From DASSFZ01 sp035693785 (GTDB taxonomy: Bacteria; Chloroflexota; Anaerolineae; Fen-1058), in the NCBI GenBank assembly GCA_035693785.1, contig DASSFZ010000565.1, forward strand, positions 1 to 35,591: a stretch of DNA of 35,591 nt, written 5' to 3'. Numbering within the stretch: position 1 is the first letter of the stretch; every line of letters begins with the position of its first letter. The notes beneath the pieces were generated by a model. The model was not told where the DNA came from. It ran no database searches and saw only the letters and a program-made list of their open reading frames with translations. Made by a program: the position numbers and the translations under genes. This document shows positions 7,144-15,440 of the stretch, one piece after another.

Positions 7144-8436
7144 ATGGACGACCTCAAGGGAACTGACTTGATTTACGACTGGAACGTGATGGGTGATGTG
7201 CCGCATTACCCGAAGCACGTCAAAGTTGTCGACGAGACGCTGCGTGACGGCCTGCAGTCACCGTCCGTCACGCACCCTTCGATCCAGGACAAGGTGTACT
7301 TGCTGTACCTCATGCGTTGCCTGGAGATCGATGCAGCAGATCTGGGGCTGTGCGGCGCAGGCGAGCGGTTCAAGAAAGACGTGGTCGTGCTCGCGCGCGA
7401 GATCGTCAACCAGAATATGCCCATCGTGCCACAGAGCGCGGCTCGCACACTGGAAAGCGACATCGCCCCGATCGTGGACGCCTCGCAGGAAGCGGGCATT
7501 GCCATCGAGGCATGCGTGTTCCTCGGCTCCAGTCCCATTCGTCAATACGCCGAAGGCTGGGATCTGAGCACGCTGCTGCGGCTGACCGAGTCGTCGGTGA
7601 CGTTTGCCGTCCAACGCGGGCTGCCGGTGATGTTCGTCACCGAGGACACGACGCGCGCCCAGCCGGATGCGCTTCGCCAGATCTATGCCTGCGCCATCCG
7701 CTCAGGCGCCCACCGCATCTGCGCCGCCGACACGGTCGGCCATGCCACTCCCGAAGGCGTGCGCAACCTGATCCGATTCCTACGCGGCGTGGTGGACGAG
7801 GTCGACCCGGCGGTGGGCATCGACTGGCACGGCCACAAAGATCGTGGACTAGACATCGTCAATACGCTTGCGGCGATCGAGGCCGGCGCGGACCGGGTGC
7901 ATGGGTGCGCGCTGGGCGTCGGCGAGCGCTCCGGCAACACGCCGATGGAGATCCTGTTGGTCAATCTCAACCTGCTCGGCATGGCCAACCGTGACCTGAA
8001 GGGGCTGCCGGAATATTGCCAGGTTGTGTCGCAGGCGTGCGGTGTGCCGGTTCCATTCAATTACCCCATCGTCGGCGCGGACTCGTTTCGCACCGCGACC
8101 GGTGTGCACGCGGCGGCGATTGCCAAGGCGCTCGACCGGCGCGACGAGTGGCTGTCCGACCGCGTGTACTGCGGCGTGCCGGCTTCGATGGTCGGGCGGA
8201 CGCAAGGCATCGAGGTCGGACCGATGTCGGGCGAGCACAACGTCCGCTTTTGGCTGCGCAACCACGACATCGAAGAGCATCCGGTGTACATCGAGAAGAT
8301 CCTCGCCGCCGCCAAGCGCTCGAGCAAGCTCCTGACCGACGAGGAGATCCGCCGCATGGTCATCGTGATGCGCCAGCGACTGAAGGGCGGCGAGGAAGTC
8401 ACGGACGAGTCGCTCGAAGCGGCGCTTGCACATTAG
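7144..8436 (+). CDS. LeuA-like DRE-TIM acyltransferase (isopropylmalate/homocitrate synthase family)
   Basis: 430 residues, without room for the C-terminal LeuA allosteric domain. The DRE-TIM metallolyase barrel shows DETLRDGLQSP at 30-40, the metal-binding HGH at 229-231 and GERSGN at 260-265. The HxH and GERxGN pair are typical of enzymes that condense acetyl-CoA with a 2-oxo acid. The 'RDGLQ' variant of the first motif is also seen in HMG-CoA lyases, so a lyase remains possible. It directly follows iorAB (27-base gap, GAGGAGGAAACC before ATG). With LeuC-, LeuD- and LeuB-like genes in the same window, a 2-oxo-acid chain-extending role or an Re-citrate-synthase-like role is plausible. Substrate unproven. 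Confidence 0.85.
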   Translation: MDDLKGTDLIYDWNVMGDVPHYPKHVKVVDETLRDGLQSPSVTHPSIQDKVYLLYLMRCLEIDAADLGLCGAGERFKKDVVVLAREIVNQNMPIVPQSAARTLESDIAPIVDASQEAGIAIEACVFLGSSPIRQYAEGWDLSTLLRLTESSVTFAVQRGLPVMFVTEDTTRAQPDALRQIYACAIRSGAHRICAADTVGHATPEGVRNLIRFLRGVVDEVDPAVGIDWHGHKDRGLDIVNTLAAIEAGADRVHGCALGVGERSGNTPMEILLVNLNLLGMANRDLKGLPEYCQVVSQACGVPVPFNYPIVGADSFRTATGVHAAAIAKALDRRDEWLSDRVYCGVPASMVGRTQGIEVGPMSGEHNVRFWLRNHDIEEHPVYIEKILAAAKRSSKLLTDEEIRRMVIVMRQRLKGGEEVTDESLEAALAH

Positions 8437-8653
8437 AGTTGGGAGTTAGAGTTAGAGTCTAACGATCTCCGGTTAGCCAAGATTTCGCAGCCGGCGAACG
8501 CCGATTGTTGGGACCGTAGTTGCACTGCCGTCCCGGGCCAGTATTGGGTCTCGGCGCGGCGAAAAGGAGGTGATCTGCCGCGGCATGAAACTTGCTTTGC
8601 CGAATTCGTCGTTTCGTCAGACGCACAACTCACGCATAACCAGGAGGAGAGCC
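8437..8653 (+). promoter_or_regulatory. Leader of the Liv transport operon with a perfect anti-16S match
   Basis: This 217-base gap begins with short GAGTTA words ending in the palindrome GTTAGAGTCTAAC (8451-8463). At 8564-8575 it carries AAGGAGGTGATC, a full complement of the bacterial 16S rRNA 3' end. An in-frame ATG at 8585 follows it by 9 bases, and the preferred start of the binding protein (8654) has its own AGGAGGAG. The gap may therefore hold a leader initiation site or a ribosome standby site. No known riboswitch class was recognised, and no clear -35/-10 pair is claimed. Confidence 0.4.
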
Positions 8654-9955
8654 ATGAAGAGCAGACTGACCTTGTTTCTAACCGGACTGGCGCTGGCTGG
8701 GATGGTGCTTTCGGCCTGCGGAGGCCCTGCGACGACCGTCGCGCCGACGCAACCTCCGCCGCCGACAGCGCCGCCGGCAACCCAGCCGCCTTCCCCGACG
8801 GAAGCGCCTACGGAAGAACCGGTGACAGAAGGGGATCCATACGTCGTCGGCGCGTTCTTCTCGACGACCGGGCCGGTGTCCTCTCTGGGCCAGCCCGAGG
8901 CCAACACCGTGACCATGCTCGTCGAGCAGATCAATGCGGCGGGCGGCATCATGGGGCCGGATGGGCTGATGCACACGCTGGAAGTGAAGATGTACGACGA
9001 TCAGTCGGACGCCACCACGGCCGTCGAGGTGGCGAAGAAGCTGATCGACGAAGACAAGGTGCCGGTGATCGTCGGCGGGTCGGGCAGCCCGGCCAGCATC
9101 GCCGTGAACGAGACCGTCAGCACCGCCAGCATCCCGTTCATCTCGGTGGCCTCGTCGTCCGCGATCGTCACGAAGGAGGATGGGTCGCAGCACGAGTGGG
9201 TGTTCAAGACGCCGCAGCAGAACTACCCCGTGGCCCAGGTGCAGGGCGACTGGCTGCAGGCGAACGGCGTCACCAAGGTCGCGTCGCTGGGCGTCAACAA
9301 CGCCTTCGGCGCCGACTCGATGGCGGCGTTGACGAGGGTGGCGGAGGAACTCGGCATCGAGATCGTGTACGAAAGCACGTTCGAGCCTGGCGACACCGAC
9401 TTCTCGGCGCAACTGACGCAAATCGCCGGCAGCGATGCCGAAGCGGTGATTATCCACGCCACACCCGGCGAGGGCGCGCCGCTCACGGTGCAGTATCGCG
9501 ACCTGGGCCTGGAGATGCCGATCCTGCACAACCATGGCATCGGCAACAGAGCGTTCATCGACACGGCCGGCGAAGCCGCCGAAGGCGTGCTGTTCCCGAT
9601 CGGCAAGCTGCTGGTGGCCGACCAACTGCCGGATGACGATCCGCAGAAGGAGATCCTGCTGCAGTATGTGTCCGACTATCAGGCGGCGTATGGCACGCCG
9701 CCCAGTACGTTCGGCGGGCATGCCTGGGATGGGCTCATGATGGTGAAAGCAGCGCTGGAAACGGTGGGGCCTGACCCGGCGGCGATCCGCGACTATCTCG
9801 AAAACGAGATCAAGAACTTCGTCGGGATCAGCGGTGTTTTCAACATCAGCGAGGACGATCATACCGGAATCGCGAAGGAATCGCTGGTGCTGGTGCAGAT
9901 CAAAGATGGCACATGGGCGTTCGTCGATCCGGCGGACTACGCAAGTGTGCCGTGA
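8654..9955 (+). CDS. livK: Branched-chain/aromatic amino-acid ABC transporter substrate-binding lipoprotein
   Basis: 433 residues. A lipoprotein signal peptide ends in LSAC (lipobox), followed by about 35 residues rich in Thr, Pro and Ala that tether the receptor to the membrane, as is common in Chloroflexota. The mature domain is a type I periplasmic-binding fold (leucine/amide-binding family), with PYVVGAFFSTTGPVSSLGQP at its start and VIVGGSGSPAS further on. It captures the substrate for the permeases and ATPases downstream. ATG 8654 is chosen because AGGAGGAG precedes it and it puts the signal peptide at the N-terminus; a start at 8585 would add 23 residues before it. The family transports amino acids, amides and also aromatic acids, so the ligand is open. 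Confidence 0.92.
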   Translation: MKSRLTLFLTGLALAGMVLSACGGPATTVAPTQPPPPTAPPATQPPSPTEAPTEEPVTEGDPYVVGAFFSTTGPVSSLGQPEANTVTMLVEQINAAGGIMGPDGLMHTLEVKMYDDQSDATTAVEVAKKLIDEDKVPVIVGGSGSPASIAVNETVSTASIPFISVASSSAIVTKEDGSQHEWVFKTPQQNYPVAQVQGDWLQANGVTKVASLGVNNAFGADSMAALTRVAEELGIEIVYESTFEPGDTDFSAQLTQIAGSDAEAVIIHATPGEGAPLTVQYRDLGLEMPILHNHGIGNRAFIDTAGEAAEGVLFPIGKLLVADQLPDDDPQKEILLQYVSDYQAAYGTPPSTFGGHAWDGLMMVKAALETVGPDPAAIRDYLENEIKNFVGISGVFNISEDDHTGIAKESLVLVQIKDGTWAFVDPADYASVP

Positions 9956-9960
9956 TTGGT

Positions 9961-10087
9961 GGAGCGTGGAGCGTGACGCGTGAAACGTGAAGCGTGATAC
10001 GTGATTCCCCTCTCCCGCCTGTGCATCGCCGCAGACGGGAGAGGGGATGACCAGGTTTTTACGTTTCACGGAACACGCATTACGGAC
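9961..10087. repeat. Inverted ACGTGAN/NCACG array around a perfect hairpin
   Basis: Left units such as GGAGCGT, GACGCGT and GAAACGT end about 10006. The centre is a perfect 11-bp stem, CCCCTCTCCCG (10007-10017) pairing with CGGGAGAGGGG (10036-10046), with an 18-base loop. Opposite-orientation words (TTTTACG, TTTCACG, CATTACG) follow to about 10087. It lies between the binding-protein gene and livH and could attenuate or stabilise the mRNA between the abundant receptor and the permeases. Confidence 0.85.
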
Positions 10088-10090
10088 GAT

Positions 10091-11023
10091 ATGACTTTCG
10101 TCGATCAGCTTGCTCAGTTCGTCGTCTCCGGTATCACGCAAGGCAGCATCTACGCGCTGATCGCGCTGGGCTTCGTCACGATCTATAGCGTGACCGGCGT
10201 GATCAACTTCGCCCAGGGCGAGTTTGCCGTGATCGGCGCGCTGGTCGCCATCACAGTATCGCAGAGCGCCTCGCTCTTCCGGGGCCAGGTGACGATTGAG
10301 CTGGAACTGCCGCTGGCGCTGGCCGCGCTCGCCGGCATCGCGGCGTCGGTGCTGGCCGGGGCGCTCGTGTACCGCCTGGGCATTCAACCGGCGCGGCACG
10401 CGTCGGTGCTCAGCCAGATCGTCGTGACGATCGGCGCGTCGATCGTGCTACGCGGGCTGATGTTGCTGGCGTGGGGAACCGAGCCTTACCGCCTGCCGCC
10501 GTTCACGCCCGGCAAGCCGATCGAGCTATTCGGGGCGATTGTCATCCGGCAGAGTATTTGGGTGATGGGCTTGACGTTGGTGACCCTCATGGGCCTGTAT
10601 CTGTTTTTCCAGCATACGCTGATCGGAAAGGCACTGCGGGCGAGCGCGGCCAACCCGGGCGCCGCGCGTCTGATGGGCATCAACACGCTGCGCATGGGTC
10701 TGATCGCTTTCGCGCTCAGCGCAGCGCTGGGCGCGGTGGCCGGGATCGTCATTGCGCCGGTGACGTTCGTGACGTATGACCGGGGCTTGATGCTCTCGTT
10801 GAAGGGGTTCGTGGCAATGATCATCGGCGGCCTGACCAGCCCTGTCGGAGCAGTGATTGGCGGCCTGGCCCTGGGGGTCGTGGAGTCGCTGGCCGCGGGG
10901 TTGATCTCGTCCGGCTACAGAGACGCCTTCACGTTTGGTGTGCTGTTCGCCGTGCTGCTCGTGCGGCTGGGCGGCGTGGTGCGGCGCGGAAAGAGGCAGG
11001 CTTTGGAGGGGGCGGGGTTGTAA
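10091..11023 (+). CDS. livH: Branched-chain amino-acid ABC transporter permease LivH
   Basis: 310 residues, mostly hydrophobic, with about eight predicted membrane spans. The N-terminus (QGSIYALIALGFVTIYSVTG, then VINFAQGE) and the central EAA-like region (ASAANPGAARLMGIN) are typical of LivH. ATG 10091 is preferred over an upstream in-frame codon at 10001 because the latter would translate the repeat array. The ribosome-binding site is weak, which suggests dependence on coupling or on the upstream hairpin. It forms the inner-membrane channel with LivM. Confidence 0.92.
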   Translation: MTFVDQLAQFVVSGITQGSIYALIALGFVTIYSVTGVINFAQGEFAVIGALVAITVSQSASLFRGQVTIELELPLALAALAGIAASVLAGALVYRLGIQPARHASVLSQIVVTIGASIVLRGLMLLAWGTEPYRLPPFTPGKPIELFGAIVIRQSIWVMGLTLVTLMGLYLFFQHTLIGKALRASAANPGAARLMGINTLRMGLIAFALSAALGAVAGIVIAPVTFVTYDRGLMLSLKGFVAMIIGGLTSPVGAVIGGLALGVVESLAAGLISSGYRDAFTFGVLFAVLLVRLGGVVRRGKRQALEGAGL

Positions 11024-11070
11024 TTGGGGAGCGTGGAGTCGTGGAGAGTGGAGTCGTGGAGCGTGGAGCG
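11024..11070. repeat. GTGGAGN word array between livH and livM
   Basis: Words GTGGAGC, GTGGAGT and GTGGAGA recur with 7-8 bp spacing in a single orientation immediately after the livH stop. The region lies before ATG 11081; an in-frame TTG at 11024 would translate it as a low-complexity peptide and is rejected as the livM start. Confidence 0.8.
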
Positions 11071-11080
11071 AGATGGTGCA

Positions 11081-12079
11081 ATGAAGATGAGACTTCCCGC
11101 TAGGCGGCTGGCCATCGTCGCGCTGGTGGCAGCGCTGGCGGTCATCCCGCAGACCGTCGGCAACAACTATCAGATATTCGTCCTGACGCTGATCGGCCTG
11201 TACACGATGCTGACCGTGGGGTTGTCGCTCGTGATGGGCTACGCCGGACAAGTGTCGCTGGGCCACGCCACGTTCTATGGCATCGGCGCCTATACGACGG
11301 CGCTGCTGAGCACGAATGCCAACCTGCCCCCCTGGCTCGCGCTCGTCGTCGCCGTGATCGTGACGGCGCTGATCGGCTTTCTCATCGGCGTGCCGATCTT
11401 CCGCCTGCGCGGCCATTACCTGGCGATGGCCACGCTGGGACTCAACGTGATCTTCATCCTGATCGTCAAGAACGAGTCGTCGATCACCGGAGGCCCTTCG
11501 GGCTTCACCAACATCCCACCCCTGTCGATCGCCGGCGTCACCTTCGATACCGACGTGTCGATGTATTATGTGGTGTGGATCATCACGCTGATCATCTTGT
11601 TGTTGTCACTCAACATTGTCAACTCACGCGTGGGCCGGGCGCTGCGCGCGATCCACGCCAGTGAGATCGCGGCGGAGACGCTCGGCGTCGATTCCACGGC
11701 TTTCAAGCTCAAGGTGTTCGCGCTGGCCGCCGGGTATGCGGGCGTCGCGGGCGGCTTGTACGCGCAGACTGTCCGCTTCATCAGCCCATCCAGCTTCGAC
11801 CTGCTGTTTTCAATCGAGCTCGTGACGATGGCCGCCGTCGGCGGGCTGGCCAGCGTGTGGGGGTCGATCTTCGGCGCTGCGACGGTCGTATTCCTCACGC
11901 AGTTTATTCGGGATCGGTTGGGTGATCTGCTTGCGGGCGCGGCGGGCGAGGGCGAGATCATTATCTTCGGCATGCTTCTGATTCTCATTATGGTGTTCCT
12001 GCCGGAAGGGCTGACGACCGGCGGCTTGAATGCGGTTCGGAGATGGCAAGCGAGGCGGAAGGAAAATGTACCAGCCTGA
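11081..12079 (+). CDS. livM: Branched-chain amino-acid ABC transporter permease LivM
   Basis: 332 residues with many hydrophobic spans. Diagnostic stretches are GLSLVMGYAGQVSLGHATFY near residue 46, RLRGHYLAMATLGL near 106 and NESSITGGPSGFTNIPPL near 130. It pairs with LivH as the second transmembrane subunit. ATG 11081 follows the GTGGAG repeat array. The last 14 bases overlap the start of the paaK-like gene (12066), so the ligase is translationally coupled to the transporter. Confidence 0.92.
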   Translation: MKMRLPARRLAIVALVAALAVIPQTVGNNYQIFVLTLIGLYTMLTVGLSLVMGYAGQVSLGHATFYGIGAYTTALLSTNANLPPWLALVVAVIVTALIGFLIGVPIFRLRGHYLAMATLGLNVIFILIVKNESSITGGPSGFTNIPPLSIAGVTFDTDVSMYYVVWIITLIILLLSLNIVNSRVGRALRAIHASEIAAETLGVDSTAFKLKVFALAAGYAGVAGGLYAQTVRFISPSSFDLLFSIELVTMAAVGGLASVWGSIFGAATVVFLTQFIRDRLGDLLAGAAGEGEIIIFGMLLILIMVFLPEGLTTGGLNAVRRWQARRKENVPA

Positions 12080-13340
12080 ACTCGAGTCGCTTTCCCGTAC
12101 CGAGCTGGAAGCCCTACAGATCGACCGCCTGCGAGCGACGCTGCGCCGCATCTGCGCCGGCAATCCACACTACGCGCAGCGGCTGAATGGGCTTGGCCCG
12201 GACGACGTTCACAGTCTGGATGACATCCGTCGCTTTCCGTTTATCCATAAGGAAGACCTGCGCCAGAACTATCCGTTCGGGCTGACCTGCGCGCCGCAGA
12301 AGGATTTTGTGCGCATGCACATGAGCTCGGGGACGACGGGCACGCCGATCATCTGCCCGCACACGGCAAATGACGTGAGGCAGTGGAGCGAGATCATGGC
12401 GCGCTGCCTGACTGCGGCTGGCCTCACGCGCGAGGACGTGATTCAGATTACGCCTTCGTTCGGCCTGTTCAACGGCGGCTTCGGCTTCCACTACGGCGCG
12501 AGCGCTATCGGCGCGATGATCGTTCCGATCGGGGCGGGGCGCACGCCGCTGCAACTGCAGTTCATGCGCGATCTGGGCTCGACAGCTCTGGCCGCCATCG
12601 CCTCGTATCCGCTGCGCCTGATCGAGGTCGCCGCGCAGGAAGGCTTCGACTTTCGCCGCGACGCCCGGCTGCGCGTGGGCATCTTCGGCGCGGAGATCTG
12701 GAGCGATGAGATACGCCGCCGCATCGAGGAGCGGATGGGCATCGAGACGTTCGACATCATCGGCATGACCGAAACGGCCGGCGTTGGCATGGGGATCGAC
12801 TGCGCCGAGCACGGCGGCCTTCACGTGTGGGAAGATCATTATTTGATCGAGATCGTCGATCTGGAGAGCGGTGAGCCGGTTCCTGACGGCGAGTCAGGCG
12901 AAATGGTCGTGACGACGCTGACGCGCGAAGGGCTGCCGCTCATTCGCTTCCGCACGCACGACCTCACGCGCATCGTCAGCTGCGAACCATGCCGCTGCGG
13001 GCGGACCAGCCTGCGCGTCGATCGCCTGTCGGGTCGCACCGATGACATGATCAAGGTGAAAGGCATCAACTTCTATCCGAAGCAGGTGGAAAGCGTCTTG
13101 CTCAGGCATCCCGAAGTGGGCAACGACTACCTCATCGTGATCGATCGCCTGGAGGGCGCCGACCGGATGACGATCGACGTGGAAGCCCGCGGGTTGCCCT
13201 GGCCCGAGGAATTGTCGCGGCAGTTGTCGGACGAGTTATTCAGCATGTTGGGGCTGCGCGCCGAAGTCAGCATTTTGCATCCTGGCGAGCTGCCCCGGCC
13301 GGAAGGCAAGGCCGTCAGGGTGCAGGATCGGAGAAAGTAG
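12066..13340 (+). CDS. Phenylacetate-CoA ligase-like adenylate-forming enzyme (divergent copy)
   Basis: 424 residues of the PaaK family. The start ATG 12066 has GGAAGGAA just upstream and lies inside livM. The P-loop reads SSGTTGTPIICPHT (about residues 90-103), where PaaK itself has a Lys after TTG. The C-terminal PEGKAVRV keeps the lysine expected for adenylation. The family activates phenylacetate or related aryl acetates to CoA thioesters with ATP to AMP. Its place between livM and livG suggests the imported compound, or its first product, is the substrate. It differs clearly from the second, canonical PaaK at 18064, so a different acid is likely. Confidence 0.88.
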   Translation: MYQPELESLSRTELEALQIDRLRATLRRICAGNPHYAQRLNGLGPDDVHSLDDIRRFPFIHKEDLRQNYPFGLTCAPQKDFVRMHMSSGTTGTPIICPHTANDVRQWSEIMARCLTAAGLTREDVIQITPSFGLFNGGFGFHYGASAIGAMIVPIGAGRTPLQLQFMRDLGSTALAAIASYPLRLIEVAAQEGFDFRRDARLRVGIFGAEIWSDEIRRRIEERMGIETFDIIGMTETAGVGMGIDCAEHGGLHVWEDHYLIEIVDLESGEPVPDGESGEMVVTTLTREGLPLIRFRTHDLTRIVSCEPCRCGRTSLRVDRLSGRTDDMIKVKGINFYPKQVESVLLRHPEVGNDYLIVIDRLEGADRMTIDVEARGLPWPEELSRQLSDELFSMLGLRAEVSILHPGELPRPEGKAVRVQDRRK

Positions 13341-13342
13341 GG

Positions 13343-13488
13343 CGGTAATCAGTGAGCAGTAATCAGTGAGCAGTAATCGGTAAGTGGTAATTGGTGAGGA
13401 GGGATCGGATAGTCGGTCGGCTGCTTGTGGCGATAAGCCATAGGCCATGCGCCATCAGCCATCGGCTAGCTGCCATCAGCGATAAGTG
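13343..13488. repeat. Composite heptamer array (ATCAGTG then ATNGGCC/ATCAGCN families)
   Basis: The first part has 7-bp units ATCAGTG, AGCAGTA and ATCGGTA. From about 13430 the words change to ATAGGCC, ATGCGCC, ATCAGCC and ATCGGCT. This is the only array that clearly joins two word families. It ends directly at the livG start region and leaves little room for an ordinary ribosome-binding site. Confidence 0.85.
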
Positions 13489-13490
13489 AT

Positions 13491-14282
13491 ATGCCTTCAT
13501 CAAATCACGTGATACTCGAAGCACGACAACTGCAGAAGGCGTTCGGCGGCGTGATGGCCGTCGCCGGTGTAGACCTGGCCGTCCGGTGCACAGAGATTTT
13601 CGCGCTGATCGGCCCGAACGGCGCGGGCAAGACGACGATGTTCAACTTGGTTTCCGGCACGCACGCGCTTGATCGGGGCGAAATCGAGTTCGACGGCCAG
13701 CCGATTCACGGCTGGCCGCCACACCGCATCGCCGCGCGAGGGCTGGTGCGCACCTTTCAAAACATTCAGGTCTTCAATACCATGACCGTGCTCGAGAACG
13801 TGATGGTGGGGTGCCACACCCGCAGCCGGACAGGATTCCTGTCAGCCGCCTTGCGCCTGCCGCGCGTCGCCGCCGAGGAGAGCCGCATGCGGGCGCGTGC
13901 GATGGAGTGCCTGGAGATGGTCGGCCTGGAAGCGCGGGCGACGGATCTGGCGTCCAGCCTGCCGTTCGGACAACAGCGCCTGCTCGAGATCGCGCGCGCG
14001 CTGGCGGCGGAGCCGAAAATGCTGATGCTCGATGAGCCAGCGGCCGGCCTCAACCGCGCTGAGACCGAAGCGGTCGACGAGCTTATCAAGCGCGTCCGCG
14101 ATGACGGAATCACCGTGCTGCTCGTCGAGCACGACATGAATCTGGTCATGGGCATCGCCGATCGCGTGGCCGTTCTTCATTATGGGCAAAAGATCGCCGA
14201 AGGCACGCCGGCCGAAGTGCAGGCCGACGAGCGCGTGATCCAGGCGTACCTCGGCGCAGACTGGGCGGTGTTCAGTGCTTGA
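13491..14282 (+). CDS. livG: Branched-chain amino-acid ABC transporter ATP-binding protein LivG
   Basis: 263 residues. Walker A GPNGAGKTT is near residue 44, the LivG-specific VRTFQNIQVFNTMTVLENVM is near 87, and Walker B MLMLDEPAAGL is near 182, with the H-loop VEHDMNLVMGIADRV following. It powers import with LivF. The signature region before Walker B reads LPFGQQRLLEIARAL, which has FGQQ in place of LSGGQ, usual for LivG. ATG 13491 is used; no strong ribosome-binding site is visible. The stop overlaps the livF start by 8 bases. Confidence 0.93.
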   Translation: MPSSNHVILEARQLQKAFGGVMAVAGVDLAVRCTEIFALIGPNGAGKTTMFNLVSGTHALDRGEIEFDGQPIHGWPPHRIAARGLVRTFQNIQVFNTMTVLENVMVGCHTRSRTGFLSAALRLPRVAAEESRMRARAMECLEMVGLEARATDLASSLPFGQQRLLEIARALAAEPKMLMLDEPAAGLNRAETEAVDELIKRVRDDGITVLLVEHDMNLVMGIADRVAVLHYGQKIAEGTPAEVQADERVIQAYLGADWAVFSA

Positions 14283-15006
14283 AGTGCGCGAGGTCAGCGC
14301 CTACTACGGCCGCATCCGCGCGCTCGATTGCGTGTCGCTGACGGTGGTCCCGGGCGAGATCATCAGTCTCATTGGCGCGAATGGCGCGGGCAAGACGACC
14401 CTGCTCAATGCCATTTCCGGGGTGGTCCCGGCGGCAGGCGGCGAAGTCAACTGGCGAGGCCAATCTATCACCCGCCTCTCGCCCGAACACATCGTCCGCC
14501 TGGGCATCAGTCACGTACCCGAGCGGCGACAGGTCTTCGGATCGATGACGGTGCATGAGAACTTGACGCTCGGCGCTTACACCCGGGTGCGGAAGGACGG
14601 AAAGAAGGCGATTCAGCGGGATATGGACTACGTGTTCAAGTTGTTCCCGGTGCTCAGGGAGCGGATTGGCCAGCTCGCCGGCACGCTCTCCGGCGGCGAA
14701 CAGCAAATGCTGGCCGTCGGGCGCGGCTTGATGGCGCGCCCGCAATTGATGCTGCTGGATGAACCGTCGCTGGGGCTGGCGCCATTGCTGGTGCAAGAGA
14801 TATTCCGAATCATTGTCGAGCTGCGCCGGAGCGGGACGACGGTCTTGCTCGTCGAGCAAAACGCCCGCGCCGCGCTGCGCGTGGCCGATCGGGGCTACGT
14901 GCTGGAGAACGGCCACGTGGTGATGCAGGGCACGGCCGCCGAGCTTGCGGAAAACGAGGAACTGCAGCGCGCGTATCTGGGGCGGCGAAATCACAGTGGC
15001 AGATAG
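14275..15006 (+). CDS. livF: Branched-chain amino-acid ABC transporter ATP-binding protein LivF
   Basis: 243 residues from GTG 14275 inside the end of livG. Walker A is GANGAGKTT, the family segment ISHVPERRQVFGSMTVHENL is near residue 80, the signature is LSGGEQQMLAVGRGLM, and Walker B is LMLLDEPSLGLAP. It is the second ATPase of the importer. The TAG stop lies inside the first unit of the following GATAGCN heptamer array, so the last residues (about NHSGR) depend on where the array begins. Confidence 0.93.
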   Translation: MLEVREVSAYYGRIRALDCVSLTVVPGEIISLIGANGAGKTTLLNAISGVVPAAGGEVNWRGQSITRLSPEHIVRLGISHVPERRQVFGSMTVHENLTLGAYTRVRKDGKKAIQRDMDYVFKLFPVLRERIGQLAGTLSGGEQQMLAVGRGLMARPQLMLLDEPSLGLAPLLVQEIFRIIVELRRSGTTVLLVEQNARAALRVADRGYVLENGHVVMQGTAAELAENEELQRAYLGRRNHSGR

Positions 15007-15059
15007 CGGATGGCGGATAGCAGATAGCCGATAGCAGATAGCGGATGGCAGATAGCTGA
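15001..15059. repeat. NGATRGC heptamer array, left arm of the first four-helix-bundle unit
   Basis: Eight successive 7-bp units have the form N-GATAGC or N-GATGGC, with the first base free. The segment 15023-15059 pairs with 15462-15498 on the other side of the gene at 33 of 37 positions. Three of the four mismatches fall exactly on the free base. It supplies the stop codon of livF. Confidence 0.92.
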
Positions 15060-15076
15060 AAGTGGGGGAGAGGTTT

Positions 15077-15436
15077 ATGGCGTTCAGGTTTGAGAGTTTG
15101 CAGATATGGCATATGGGGCGTGACTATGCCAAGATGGCCTATCAGCTGACGGCTAAGTTTCCACGCAAAGAGGATTACGGTCTTACCTCTCAGATAAACC
15201 GGGCGGCCAACTCGATTTCGCTGAATATTGCTGAAGGATCAGCCAAGAAGAGTGCCAAGCACTTCGACGTATATCTGGACAACGCGGTTGGCTCGACCTT
15301 CGAGGTTGTCGCGGGCGGTTTCCGGGCTTTGGATGAGGGTTACATTGATCAAGCCACGCTCAATGCCTTGTATACCGAGGGCGAGACTCTTGCAAAGGCT
15401 ATTAACTCGTTCCGTCGAACGTTGAAGCTGGATTGA
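15077..15436 (+). CDS. Four-helix-bundle protein, S23 / bAvd-like family (copy 1)
   Basis: 119 residues. The sequence FRFESLQIWHMGRDYAKMAY, then YGLTSQINRAANSISLNIAE near residue 38, is the consensus of the four-helix-bundle family found in 23S rRNA intervening sequences and related to the accessory protein of diversity-generating retroelements. The fold packs four helices and tends to oligomerise; some relatives bind nucleic acids. ATG 15077 follows GGGGGAGAGG; the in-frame GTG at 15062 lies in the ribosome-binding site and is rejected. Heptamer arrays in inverted orientation flank it on both sides. It interrupts an otherwise metabolic gene series and has no evident metabolic role. Confidence 0.9.
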   Translation: MAFRFESLQIWHMGRDYAKMAYQLTAKFPRKEDYGLTSQINRAANSISLNIAEGSAKKSAKHFDVYLDNAVGSTFEVVAGGFRALDEGYIDQATLNALYTEGETLAKAINSFRRTLKLD

Positions 15437-15440
15437 GTCG

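Noticed and set aside
8437..8653. T-box or other amino-acid riboswitch ahead of the Liv operon
   Set aside because: No T-box consensus or antiterminator bulge was found; only short hairpins such as CGGCGAACGCCG are visible.
8678..10399. Long open frame on the minus strand (573 codons) opposite livK/livH
   Set aside because: It is antisense to a clear binding-protein gene and the livH start, has no recognisable domain, and is rich in Arg/His as expected from high-GC codon shadows.
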